A stretch of DNA of 64,000 bases from the NCBI GenBank assembly GCA_016584305.1, contig JACEEZ010017899.1:65001-129000 (forward strand). Direction: 5' to 3'. Positions 12,893 to 23,559 of the stretch are shown here, piece by piece. This DNA is from Chionoecetes opilio (lineage: Eukaryota > Arthropoda > Malacostraca > Decapoda > Majidae). The number at the start of each line of letters is the position of its first letter. Position 1 is the stretch's first letter. A program made the position numbers and the translations under genes. Under the pieces are notes generated by a model. That model was given only the letters and a program-made list of their open reading frames with translations, was not told the DNA's origin and did not search any database.

Positions 12893-14420
12893 GTGGGTTT
12901 TCATCTAGTTGTATTCATCTAGTTGTATTCATCTAGTTGTATATACTACCTCTGTTGTCAAGGTGTGTTTTCATCTAGTTGTATTCATCTAGTTGTATAT
13001 ACCTCTGTTGTCAAGGTGGGTTTTCATCTAGTTGTATTCATCTAGTTGTATATACCTCTGTTGTCAAGGTGTGTTTTCATCTAGTTGTATTCATCTAGTT
13101 GTATATACCTCTGTTGTCAAGGTGTGTTTTCATCTAGTTGTATTCATCTAGTTGTATATACCTCTGTTGTCAAGGTGGGTTTCATCTAGTTGTATTCATC
13201 TAGTTGTATATACCTCTGTTGTCAAGGTGGGTTTTCATCGAGTTGTATTCATCTAGTTGTATATACCTCTGTTGTCAAGGTGGGTTTTCATCTAGTTGTA
13301 TATACCTCTGTTGTCAAGGTGTGTTTTCATCTAGTTGTATTCATCTAGTTGTATATACCTCTGTTGTCAAGGTGTGTTTTCATCTAGTTGTATTCATCTA
13401 GTTGTATATACCTCTGTTGTCAAGGTGGGTTTTCATCGAGTTGTATTCATCTAGTTGTATATACCTCTGTTGTCAAGGTGGGTTTTCATCTAGTTGTATT
13501 CATCTAGTTGTATATACCTCTGTTGTCAAGGTGGGTTTTCATCGAGTTGTATTCATCTAGTTGTATATACCTCTGTTGTCAAGGTGGGTTTTCATCTAGT
13601 TGTATTCATCTAGTTGTATACTCCTCTTTGTCAAGGTGGGTTTTTCATCGAGTTGTATTCATCTAGTTGTATATACCTCTGTTGTCAAGGTGTGTTTTCA
13701 TCTAGTTGTATTCATCTAGTTGTATATACCTCTGTTGTCAAGGTGTGTTTTCATCTAGTTGTATTCATCTAGTTGTATATACCTCTGTTGTCAAGGTGTG
13801 TTTTCATCTAGTTGTATTCATCTAGTTGTATATACCTCTGTTTCAAGGTGGGTTTTCATCGAGTTGTATTCATCTAGTTGTATATACCTCTGTTGTCAAG
13901 GTGTGTTTTACAATCGAGTTGTATTCATCTAGTTGTATTCATCTAGTTGTATATACCTCTGTTGTAAAGTGGGTTTTCATCGAGTTGTATTCATCTAGTT
14001 GTATATACCTCTGTTGTCAAGGTGGTTTTCATCTAGTTGATGATTCCTTAGTTTTGTATATACCTCTTGTTCAGGTGGGTTTCATCTAGTTGTATTCATC
14101 TAGTTGTATTCATCTAGTGTACTCATTAGTTGTATATACCTCTGTTGTCCAAGGTGGTTTCAATCTAGTTGTATTCATCTAGTTGTATATACCTCTGTTG
14201 TCAAGGTGGGTTTTCATCTAGTTGTATTCATCTAGTTGTATATACCTCGTTGTCAAGGTGGTTTTCATCTATTGTACTCATTAGTTGTATATACCTCTGT
14301 TGTCAAGGTGGTTTTCATCTAGTTGTACTCATCTAGTTGTATATACCTCTGTTGTCAAGGTGGTTTTCATCTAGTTGTATTCATCTAGTGTATATACCTC
14401 ATGTGCAGGTGTTTTTCATC
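12878..14420 (+). repeat. Minisatellite made from the exon 5 / intron 5 junction
   Basis: Unit about 53 bp: ACCTCTGTTGTCAAG (exon 5 end) + GTGGGT or GTGTGT (donor) + TTTCATCTAGTTGTATTCAT + CTAGTTGTATAT. After the real junction I count about 28 further copies, perfect to slightly altered; from about 13620 small indels multiply. Each copy brings a potential 5' splice site. Confidence 0.96.
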
Positions 14421-15599
14421 GATTTGATATCTTTCTGTATTTATTTGTTGAATTGTATTTGTTTTTCCTAACGTTCGTCTCCATATATACATTTTATTTG
14501 TCTATTTTCCTTCGGCTTGTTCTCCGAAGCCACCACCCCGGGAGGCGGGTCACAAACCTTCCCCTAACACCCGGTTAATACACAGTGTGTGTGTGTGTGT
14601 GTGTGTGTGTTCTATCTTGTCCTAGATACTTGTCATACCACCTGTCATACCACTTGTCATACCACTTGTCATACCACCTGTCATACCACCTGTCATACCA
14701 CTTGTCAAACCACCTGTCATACCACCTGTCATACCACCTGTCATACCACTTGTCATACCACCTGTCATACCACTTGTCATACCACCTGTCATACCACTTG
14801 TCATACCACCTGTCATACCATTTGTCATACCACTTGTCATACCACCTGTCATACCACCTGTCATACCACTTGTCATACCACTTGTCATACCACTTGTCAT
14901 ACCACTTGTCATACCACCTGTCATACCACCTGTCATACCACTTGTCATACCACTTGTCATACCACCTGTCATACCACTTACTCCTGTGGTTCTGTCTCTG
15001 TATCTATAGTCATCGAGTTCTTCTTTCAATTGACGTAGATTTCCTGCTATTTACTATCACCTCTTTCTAGTCCATGCCAAATGCCTTACTAACTACTCAC
15101 TCTCTAGTTCAGTCAGTCAGTCAGTCATTCAGTCATCTCAACACTCACCCACTCACTCCCCCACTCTTTAAGTCAGACAGTCAGTCAGTCACTCACTCCA
15201 TAGGTCACTCAAACACTCTTTTGATCAGTCACTCAACCACTCACTCCCCCCCCCCCCCCCAAGTGCTACTGCTCTTTTGGTTAGCCAGTCAGTCAGTCAC
15301 TCATTTCTTAGATCAGTCAGTCAGTCAGTCACTCATTTCTTAGATCAGTCAGTCAGTCAGTCAGTCATTTCTTTGATCAGTCAGTCAGTCAGTCAATCAG
15401 TCAGTCATTTCTTAGATCAGTCAGTCAATCAGTCAGTCATTTCTTAGATCAGTCAGTCAGTCCAGTCAGTCACTCATTTCTTAGATCAGTCAGTTAATCA
15501 GTCACTCACCCACCTCAACACCCACTCACTCACCCCTTAGAACAGTCAGTTATTCACCCATACTCATCCACTAATTCCCTCCCTCCCCCCCCGCCCCAG
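14421..15599. repeat. Intron 5 second half: three arrays
   Basis: (GT)n at 14585-14611; about 29 copies of a 12-mer TGTCATACCACC/TTGTCATACCAC at 14627-14985; then from about 15108 to 15530 a CAGT-based minisatellite (AGTCAGTCACTCATTTCTTA with GATC) up to the exon 6 acceptor region. 14421-14584 is unique-looking sequence. Confidence 0.9.
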
Positions 15600-15785
15600 G
15601 TGCTGCTGGGCGCCAACCCTGGTCTGGAGCACAGCACCAAGGAGGGGGACACCTGCCTGCTGCGTGCTGTGCGGAACAAGAACGCCGAGGTGGTGCAGCT
15701 GCTCATCGAGAAGAAGGTCAAGGTGAACGTAGTGGACCGCAAGGGTGACACCGCACTCCACATAGCCATGCGGGGGCGGACCAAG
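15600..15785 (+). CDS. Kidins220: Kidins220 coding exon 6: ankyrin repeats
   Basis: 62 codons, phase 0 to 0. VLLGANPGLEHSTKEGDTCL, LLRAVRNKNAEVVQLLIEKK and DRKGDTALHIAMRGRTK correspond to the repeat ending KKGDTPLHIAIRGR in vertebrates. The acceptor is GCCCCAG after a C-run and the donor AAG|GTGGGT. The final 54 bases are copied once in the following intron (15878-15931). Confidence 0.96.
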
Positions 15786-15877
15786 GTGGGTGTGTGGGTG
15801 TGTGGGTGTGTGTGTGTTTGTGTGTGTGGGTGGGTGTTTGTGTGTGTGTGTGGGTGTTTGTGGGGGTGGGGGTGTGT

Positions 15878-15931
15878 GTGGACCGCAAGGGTGACACCGC
15901 ACTCCACATAGCCATGCGCGGGCGGATCAAG
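15878..15931 (+). repeat. Copy of exon 6 3' edge with donor
   Basis: 54 bases matching 15732-15785 at 52 positions, followed by GTGGGG. It translates to VDRKGDTALHIAMRGRIK. Use of this donor would add 146 nt (frame-shifting), so it is a decoy or a minor site. Confidence 0.95.
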
Positions 15932-15959
15932 GTGGGGGTGTGGGTGTGGGGTGGGTGGG

Positions 15960-16047
<88 letters not shown>

Positions 16048-16381
16048 ATGGGACAGAGAAAGTAAGGTTGTGTCCCTCGTTGAAGAAATTCGCTCTATGA
16101 AAATATCAGAGATACGCGTTAAATGTAATAAATTGTACCAAAATCCACTTACTACTGTGTCAAAAATCGCAGTCACACACTAATTTCTTCTTAAATTTAA
16201 AACAATCAGTCAGAAAATCAATGAGAAAATAGGATTCATTCAATATTTGTTGTGGCAAGATTTTCTAGGAACGAAAAAAAAAAAAAAAAAAAAAAATTGT
16301 GGGTTACGAGAAATGAGTGTACCAGCATATTTGTCCTCCACTTGTATCCCTCCACCTCATCCACTTGCCTCCACCCCCCAG
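15932..16381. repeat. (GA)n and intron 6 remainder
   Basis: (GA)n at 15964-16044, AT-rich sequence, a poly-A at 16275-16296, then a C-rich acceptor region. Confidence 0.85.
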
Positions 16382-16514
16382 AGGATAGTGGAGATCCTGC
16401 TGCGTAACCCCAAGAACAGTCAGCTTCTCTACCGCCCCAACCGCGACCTCGAGACCCCCTACAACATCGACCTCTCCCACCAGAAGACCATCCTGGGACA
16501 GATATTTGGTGCTC
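16382..16514 (+). CDS. Kidins220: Kidins220 coding exon 7: end of ankyrin domain
   Basis: 133 nt, phase 0 in, phase 1 out (GCT C|GTAAGT). [20 protein letters not shown] and [20 protein letters not shown] match the [24 protein letters not shown] region that joins the ankyrin domain to the KAP domain in vertebrates. Confidence 0.96.
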
Positions 16515-17416
16515 GTAAGTACTCTTGTGTTTTCTGATAGTAGATATAAGTACTTTTTTGCATATTCAGATAGACATAACTACTGACATATCAGAGTATG
16601 TAAGATAGTAGTACGTATTTGATCAGATAGAGTACTATGTACATTTAGATAAAAAGTAATAGATTAGTACGTATTTTTGCACATTCAGATAGACGTAACT
16701 ACTGTACATATTCAGATAATAGATAGTAGATAGATAGTAGTACTGTATTTTTGCACATTCAGATAGACGTTAAGTACTGTACATATTCATAATAGATGTA
16801 ATTACCCATAGTCACGTAGATGTAAGTACTGTATTCACATTAATTTATCTCGGCATAAATATTTTGTCTCACTTTTGACCTTGCATTTACGTATATTTAC
16901 GATTTCTCTGCGCATTCAGGCTCATCTACTTTTGTATTCGTATTACGTAATTTATCTTCGCGTTGATGTTCGGCGCTTATTGACCTAGTCGTTCTGTATA
17001 TTTGATTTATTCTTCACTATCTAACTAAATTATTCTATTAAACCATTCCACTAAAAATTAAAAAAAAAAAAAAAAAAAAAAATCTAATATCATCTATTTT
17101 TATATTCACATTAAATTCTCTTTGCATTCATATAGTGTCACTTTATTTACCTTGCTTTTCCTTGTAGTTATAATATCCCCCTTCACTTTCTTGTATCATC
17201 TATTTTATAGTCACATCATTTGACCTCACCGACCTCTCATCCTCGCCCCAGGTCGCCTCAACAATATTTTTTTCCATTTACTTCCCCACATCCATGCATA
17301 AAAAACCTATTTCACACACTCACATAGTCTAACAAAGCCTCAAACTCACTCCTTTATCACCACCACCTAGTTTGACCTCACCTGACCTCACCTGACCTCT
17401 CTCCCCATCACCCCAG
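16515..17416. other. Intron 7: degenerate array and a false exon 8 acceptor
   Basis: 16545-16830 holds four to five diverged units with GCACATTCAGATAGACGTAA and ACTGTACATATTCA. At 17243-17263 CCTCGCCCCAG plus GTCGCCTCAACA repeats the true exon 8 junction 165 bp early; the frame closes at ATATTTTTT. Confidence 0.8.
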
Positions 17417-17581
17417 GTCGCCTCAACACCAACGAGGACAATGAGAACATGCTTGGCTATGACCTCTACTCCTCCTCGCTGGCGGACATCCTCAGCGAGC
17501 CCTCCCTCTCCATGCCTATCTCAGTGGGTCTCTACGCCAAGTGGGGCTCCGGCAAGTCCTTCCTCATACGCAAACTCAAGG
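17417..17581 (+). CDS. Kidins220: Kidins220 coding exon 8: KAP NTPase Walker A
   Basis: 165 nt, phase 1 to 1. Carries [19 protein letters not shown] and the P-loop [12 protein letters not shown] (Walker A, GxxGxGKS type), the nucleotide-binding start of the KAP P-loop NTPase. The acceptor is CACCCCAG. The same acceptor with 12 exonic bases is repeated upstream at 17243-17263. Donor GTGAGA. Confidence 0.97.
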
Positions 17582-17629
17582 GTGAGAAAAGGATGTTGTT
17601 GATAATACATAATGTGTTTTTGAACCCTT

Positions 17630-18716
17630 AAATAACCCTTATAATTAATAACCTTTACCATAAATACCCTTAAAATAAAAAAAAAAAAATAACCTTATAA
17701 CCTTATAACCCTTATATACCCTTGACCTTAAATAACCCTTGATAACCCTTAAATAACCCTTATAACCTTAAAATCCTTATAACCACTTGAAACCTTAACT
17801 CACCCTTGATAACCCTTAAATAACCCTTTATCCTTGATAACCCTTAAATAACCCTTGACACCTAATAACCCTGATAACCTTAAATCACCCTTGTAACCCT
17901 TCAATATCCTTAACCTTGATAACCTTAATAACCTCGACTAACCTTGATAACCCCTATAATACCTTGCATACCCTAATAACCTTGATAACCCTTAAATACC
18001 CTGATCCCCTAATAACCCTAATAACCAACTTAAAAATGAAACGCCTTGTAACCCTTAATACCCTGATAACCCTTAAATAACCTTGATAACCCTTAAATAC
18101 CCTTGATACCCTTAAATACCCTTGTAACCCTTAATAACCCTGATAACCCTTAAATACCCTTGATAACCCTTGATAACCTTAAACTAACCCGTGATAACCC
18201 TTAAATACCTTGATAACCTGATAATTAATAACTTGATTCCTTAATACGCTTAAATAACCCTTATAACCTTAAATAACCCTTGATAACCCTTAAATAACCC
18301 TTGATAACCCTTAAAACCTTAAAACCCTTGATAACCCTTGATAACCCTTAAATAACCCTTGATAACCCTTGATAACCCTTGATAACCCTTAAATAACCCT
18401 TAAATAACCCTTGGTAACCCTTAAATAACCCTTAAATAACCCTTGATAACCCTTAAATAACCCTTAAATAACCCTTGATAACCCTTAAATAACCCTTGAT
18501 AACCATGGATAACCCTTGATAACCTTAAATAACCCTTGATAACCCTTAAATAACCCTTGATAACCCTTAAATAACCATGGATAACCCTTGATAACCCTTA
18601 AATAACCCTTGATAAACCCTTAAATAACCCTTGATAACTCTTAAATAACCCTTGATAACCCTTGATAACCCTTGATAACCCTTAAATAACCCTTGATAAC
18701 CCTTAAATAACCCTTG
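17630..18716. repeat. AACCCTTAAATAACCCTTGAT minisatellite (intron 8)
   Basis: Alternating AACCCTTAAAT and AACCCTTGAT units over 1.1 kb, indel-rich at 17860-18250 and regular after 18260. The same units form a second array in intron 9. Confidence 0.93.
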
Positions 18717-19213
<497 letters not shown>

Positions 19214-19421
19214 AGGAGATGGGGAGCTTCGCCAAGCAGTGGGTGGAGCCGCACTTCCAGATCTCCTTCTTGGCCATACTGTTGGTGCTGCATCTGGCCC
19301 TGCTGGGGGGGCTAATCGCCGCAGTGCCCTCATTTAGTCTCATTGTGGGCCTGGCGGTGGGCGGGGGCGTCTTCATACTACTCACATTCCTACTCTTCAT
19401 TATTAGTCACGGATCTAGAAG
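19214..19421 (+). CDS. Kidins220: Kidins220 coding exon 9: membrane segments 1 and 2
   Basis: 208 nt, phase 1 in, phase 2 out. After EEMGSFAKQWVEPHFQ come two hydrophobic spans, one starting ISFLAILLVLHLALL and one starting LIVGLAVGGGVFILL, separated by about five residues: the first transmembrane hairpin inserted in KAP NTPases. It ends SHGSRR. The pyrimidine tract upstream is (CT)n plus poly-C. The donor is AAG|GTGTGTG, inside a GT run. Confidence 0.95.
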
Positions 19422-20421
19422 GTGTGTGTGTGTTTATTTACCTAGTTGTGATATACGGGGCGTGAGTTACACGGGTGGGGTCCCGTCTCCATGTCTGAAT
19501 GGGTCAATCTTAGCTTTAACCCCTTGACCTCACTCGACCTCTTGATAACCCTTAAATAACCCTTGATAACCCTTGATAACCATTGATAACTCTTGATAAC
19601 CCTTGATAACCCTTGATAACCCTTAAATAACCCTTAAATAACCCTTGATAAACCTTAAATAACCCTTGATAACCCTTAAATAACCCTTAAATAACCCTTG
19701 ATAAACCTTAAATAACCCTTGATAACCCTTAAATAACCCTTAAATAACCCTTGATAAACCTTAAATAACCCTTGATAACCCTTAAATAACCCTTAAATAA
19801 CCCTTGATAAACCTTAAATAACCCTTGATAACCCTTAAATAACCCTTGACGTAATTCTAACCAGAACGTAATTTCCATTGTAATTTGTGTACCATTAGAC
19901 GATTTTAGTGACTATAAGCAATGTTTTATAGCTATGACCTGTTTAGTATCCTTTACCCACTAACTACTGTGGTATATTCAGTGACTTTTCGTTATTTTAT
20001 GGCTAACAACAGACAATTTCATATAGCCAAGGAAAGATCTGGGCGTGAAGGGGTTAAAAACATGAATCTTTTGGCCTCTATAATATCACTGTCCAAGCTA
20101 GTCCACCTATCAATGCAACTATAAGAAAAACTGTACTTCTTGATGTCCTTTAAGCACCTTGTCTTCTTAAGCTTCTTCGTATGACCTCTTGTGGCTCCTA
20201 TGTCCCGTACAGACATGTCCTCTTTGTCATCTCTCTTCATTCCTGACATAGCTCTATGCCTTGCTATCAAGTACGTTTACATTTACAAATTACATTTTTA
20301 CAGATTCAGAAAAATATTATGTCGTGTTTTTTACTACCAAGTTATGGTTTTTTTTCGATTTCCGTTTATTACTTCCACTCATCTATTCCACTTTTACCAC
20401 CTCCACCTTTCCTCCACACAG
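19422..20421. other. Intron 9: LINE-tail-like piece, array and MITE
   Basis: 19428-19515 is a CTAGTTGTGATATACGGGGC / GGTCCCGTCTCC fragment also seen at 54836-54900 and, inverted, at 47826-47875. 19540-19853 is the AACCCTTGAT/AACCCTTAAAT array again. A MITE follows (separate entry). 20058-20410 shows nothing recognised. Confidence 0.75.
19859..20057 (+). mobile_element. MITE family C, copy 1
   Basis: AGAACGTAATTTCCATTGTA ... GATCTGGGCGTGAAGGGGTT; nearly collinear with 35505-35706. The left end (TAACCCCTTGAGGCC in copy 2) is altered here, where it merges with the AACCCTTGA array. Confidence 0.75.
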
Positions 20422-20568
20422 GTATGAGTGGAACGTGTGGCACCGGTGGAGTGTGGCGTTGGAGAAGCAGATGTCGGCCTTCAAGCTGGTCATGCAGGTG
20501 GTCTTCTGCTCCCCACCCGGCGCCCAGAGGAAGGACTGGAAGGACGGCGTGCAGGCAAGGCCCCTCAA
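20422..20568 (+). CDS. Kidins220: Kidins220 coding exon 10: KAP domain between hairpins
   Basis: 147 nt, phase 2 to 2. YEWNVWHRWSVALEKQMSAF and KLVMQVVFCSPPGAQRKDWK align with the [31 protein letters not shown] stretch of vertebrates. Acceptor CCACACAG, donor CTCAA|GTGAGT. Its 3' edge has a diverged copy at 21986-22020 whose differences are almost all synonymous. Confidence 0.94.
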
Positions 20569-20589
20569 GTGAGTGGCTCTATTTTGTAG

Positions 20590-21925
20590 TGTTCAGTGTT
20601 AGTCTAGGTTTTTTCTGGGTATTTTCTGGGTATTTTTCTGGGTATTTTGTAGTGTTGAGTAAAATTTTTGTCTGTTTTTTTTTGTAGGTATTTTCTGGGT
20701 ATTTTTCTGGGTATTTTTCTGGGTATTTTGTAGTGTTGAGTAAAATTTTAGTCTAGTTTTTTTGTAGGTATTTTCTGGGTATTTTTCTGGGTATTTTTCT
20801 GGGTATTTTGTAGTGTTGAGTGTTAGTCTAGTTATTTTGTAGGTATTTTCTGGGTATTTTGTAGTTTTGAGTATTAGTCTAGTTTTTTTGTAGGTATTTT
20901 CTGGGTATTTTTCTGGGTATTTTGTAGTGTTGAGTGTTAGTCTAGTTTTTTTGTAGGTATTTTCTGGGTATTTGTAGTTTTGAGTATTATCTAGTTTTTT
21001 TGTAGGTATTTTCTGGTATTTTTTGGGTATTTTGTAGTGAGTGTTAGTCTAGTTCTTTTGTAGGTATTTTCTGGGTTTTTTTCTGGTATTTTGTAGTGTT
21101 GAGTGTTAGTCTAGTTCTTTTGTAGGTATTTTCTGGGTATTTTTCTGGGTATTTTGTAGTGTTGAGTGTTAGTCTAGTTCTTTTGTAGGTATTTTCTGGT
21201 ATTTTGTAGTTTTGAGTATTAATCTAGTTTTTTTGTAGGTATTTTCTGGTATTTTTCTGGGTATTTTGTATGTTGATGTTAGTCTATTTTTTGTAGGTAT
21301 TTTCTGGTGTTTGTAGGGTTGAGTGTTAGTTAGTTTTTTTTAGGTTTTTCTGGTTTTTTGGTATTTTGTAGTGTTGAGTGTTAGTCTAGTTCTTTTGTAG
21401 GTATTTTCTGGTATTTTCTGGGTATTTGTAGTGTTGAGTGTTAGTCTAGTTCTTTTGTAGATTTTCTGGTATTTTCTGGTATTATGTAGTGTGAGTGTTA
21501 GTCCCAGTTCTTTTGTAGGTATTTCTGGGTATTTTCTGGTATTTTTAGTGTGAGTTTAGTCTAGTTCTTTTGTAGGTATTTTCTGGGTATTTTTCTGGGT
21601 ATTTTGTAGTGTTGAGTGTTAGTCTAGTTCTTTTGTAGGTATTTTCTGGGTATTTTTCTGGGTATTTTGTAGTGTTGAGTGTTAGTCTAGTTCTTTTGTA
21701 GGTATTTTCTGGGTATTTTTCTGGGTATTTTGTAGTGTTGAGTGTAGTCTAGTTCTTATGTAGGTATTTCTCGGTATTTTCTGGTATTTTGTATGTTGAG
21801 TGTAGTCTAGTTCTTTTGTAGGTATTTTCTGGGTATTTTTCTGGGTATTTTGTAGTGTTGAGTGTTAGTCTAGTTCTTTTGTAGGTATTTTCTGGGTATT
21901 TTTCTGGGTATTTCTTCTAGTGTTC
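20590..21925. repeat. Minisatellite derived from the start of intron 10
   Basis: Unit about 75 bp: GTATTTTGTAGTGTTGAGTG, TTAGTCTAGTTCTTTTGTAG, GTATTTTCTGGGTATTTTTC. The first unit starts 20 bp after the exon 10 donor. Indels concentrate at 20990-21560. Confidence 0.93.
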
Positions 21926-21985
21926 TTGTATTTTTTTTTTAACATTTTTTAACAACTTTTATTTTTTTATTTTATTTTATTATTT

Positions 21986-22020
21986 TGACGGGAAAGACGG
22001 TGTTCAAGCGCGACCCCTCA
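21986..22020 (+). repeat. Diverged copy of exon 10 3' edge with GTGAGT donor
   Basis: 35 bases, 27 identical to 20534-20568, then GTGAGT. In frame it reads D-G-K-D-G-V-Q-A-R-P-L against D-W-K-D-G-V-Q-A-R-P-L: six changed codons are synonymous and one is not. The following 90 bp also resemble the start of intron 10. No convincing acceptor precedes it. Confidence 0.9.
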
Positions 22021-22290
22021 AGTGAGTTATTTTTTTTTTTTTTTACTGTAGTGTTAAGTAGCATTCTAGGTGTTTTCAAGGTATTTTCTAGGTATATATA
22101 GGTTATAGGTATTTTTATTGTACACTGGAAACTCTCTATAACGGAATAATACAGGTAACCCACTTTCTGATACGGACTATACAACTTTTTTTCAATAATT
22201 TTGCTCTTCTTTCTATTTTCGGTTCCAATTTTGATATAGTGAGTAGGTAAGTTTAACCAGCCCATAGCCCCCCCCTTCTCCCCCCCCCCC

Positions 22291-22987
22291 GAAGGTTCAT
22301 TTTCGCGGAGGGGGCCTCTCATCTAACCTAACCTAACCTAACCTAACCTAGCCTAGCCTAGCCTAGCCTAGCCTAGCCTAACCTAACCTAACCTAGCCTA
22401 GCCTAGCCTAGCCTAGCCTAGCCTAGCCTAGCCTAGCCTAGCCTAGCCTAGCCTAACCCTAACCTAAACAAACCATCAATACCTCCTCCTTCCCTTATAG
22501 CCTCCTTTGTATTCCTTTGTATTTATATAACATCCCGTAACCTTTATCCCCCCCCCCCAAAGGTTTATTTTCGCGGAGGGGGCCTCTCATCTAACCTAAC
22601 CTAACCTAACCTAACCTAACCTAACCTAACCTAACCTAACCTAACCTAACCTAACCTAACCTAACCAAAACAAACCACCAATACCTCCTCCTTTCCTTAT
22701 AACCTCCTTTGTATTCCTTTGTATTTATGTAACACACTCGTAACCTTTGTCCCCCCCCCCCCCCCCCAAGGTTCATTTTCGCGGAGGGAGCTTCTCATCT
22801 AACCTAACCTAACCTAACCTAACCAAACCACCAATACCTCCTCCTTCCCTAATAACCTCCTTTGTATTCCTTTGTAACACCCCGTAATCTTTGTCCCCCC
22901 CCCCCCCCCAAAGGTTAATTTTCGCGGAGGGGGCCTCTCATCTAACCTAACCTAACCTAACCTAACCTAACCTAACCTAACCTAACC
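22291..22987. repeat. (CCTAA)n telomere-type tracts with exon 11 edge copies
   Basis: Four units of 140-270 bp. Each has poly-C, AAG, then GTTCATTTTCGCGGAGGG (exon 11 start; copies from 22295, 22563, 22771, 22914), CCTCTCATCTAACC, a run of CCTAA pentamers (with CCTAG variants at 22351-22450), and ACCAATACCTCCTCCTTCC. The true exon at 23086 is the fifth. Confidence 0.93.
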
Positions 22988-23085
22988 AAAACAAACCACC
23001 AATACCTCCTCCTTCCCTTATAACCTCCTTTGTATTCCTTTGTATTTATATAACACCCCGTAACCTTTATCCCCCCCACCCCAAG

Positions 23086-23234
23086 GTTCATCTTCGCGGA
23101 GGGGGCCAAGCCAAGCAGCACGTCGGCGGGGGAGAACTCGGTGGTGCAGATGCTGGGCTCGCTCTTCGACATGGTGGAGCGCGAGTACGGCATGTTCTCC
23201 ACAAGGTTCTACCGCGCGTTTAGACCCAAAGCAC
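23086..23234 (+). CDS. Kidins220: Kidins220 coding exon 11: KAP domain
   Basis: 149 nt, phase 2 in, phase 1 out. FIFAEGAKPSSTSAGENSVV, MLGSLFDMVEREYGMFSTRF and YRAFRPKA match the RFLFTDYNRLSS...CEREFGFLATRLFRVFK segment. The acceptor is the unusual CCCCAAG. Four upstream copies of this acceptor plus exon start lie at 22291-22934; only this copy continues into open coding sequence. Donor GTGAGT. Confidence 0.93.
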
Positions 23235-23559
23235 GTGAGTATCTGTTCTTCATTGACGCTGTATGTTCTCTTCTTCATTGACGCTGTATGTTGAAAGTCC
23301 TGTAAAACTGTCCCTACCTATTTTCAATTTTTTCTCTCATTTTTTATCTCGTTCTCTCACAATCCTCATTTTTATTTATGAATTTCTACTTAAAAAAATA
23401 TTTATTATGAATTTCTTTCTTTTCCCTGTACTTAAATCTTTGTCACTCTCTCTTCACTTTTTTAATCAAATTTTTAATCAAGAGTATTTGTTCTTAATTG
23501 TCTCCGAATGTTGAAAGTCCTGTAAAAATGTCCCTGTCTTACCTATCACCCATCATGTC

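Noticed and set aside
12893..14420. CRISPR-like array
   Set aside because: No unique spacers between direct repeats; the units are contiguous and contain an exon edge in a eukaryotic gene.
14585..15070. S-Y-H-L and T-C-H-T repeat frames
   Set aside because: 12-bp minisatellite in intron 5; coding in every frame by periodicity.
22322..22987. Chromosome end (true telomere)
   Set aside because: The CCTAA tracts are short, interrupted, and lie between two exons of one gene, so they are interstitial.
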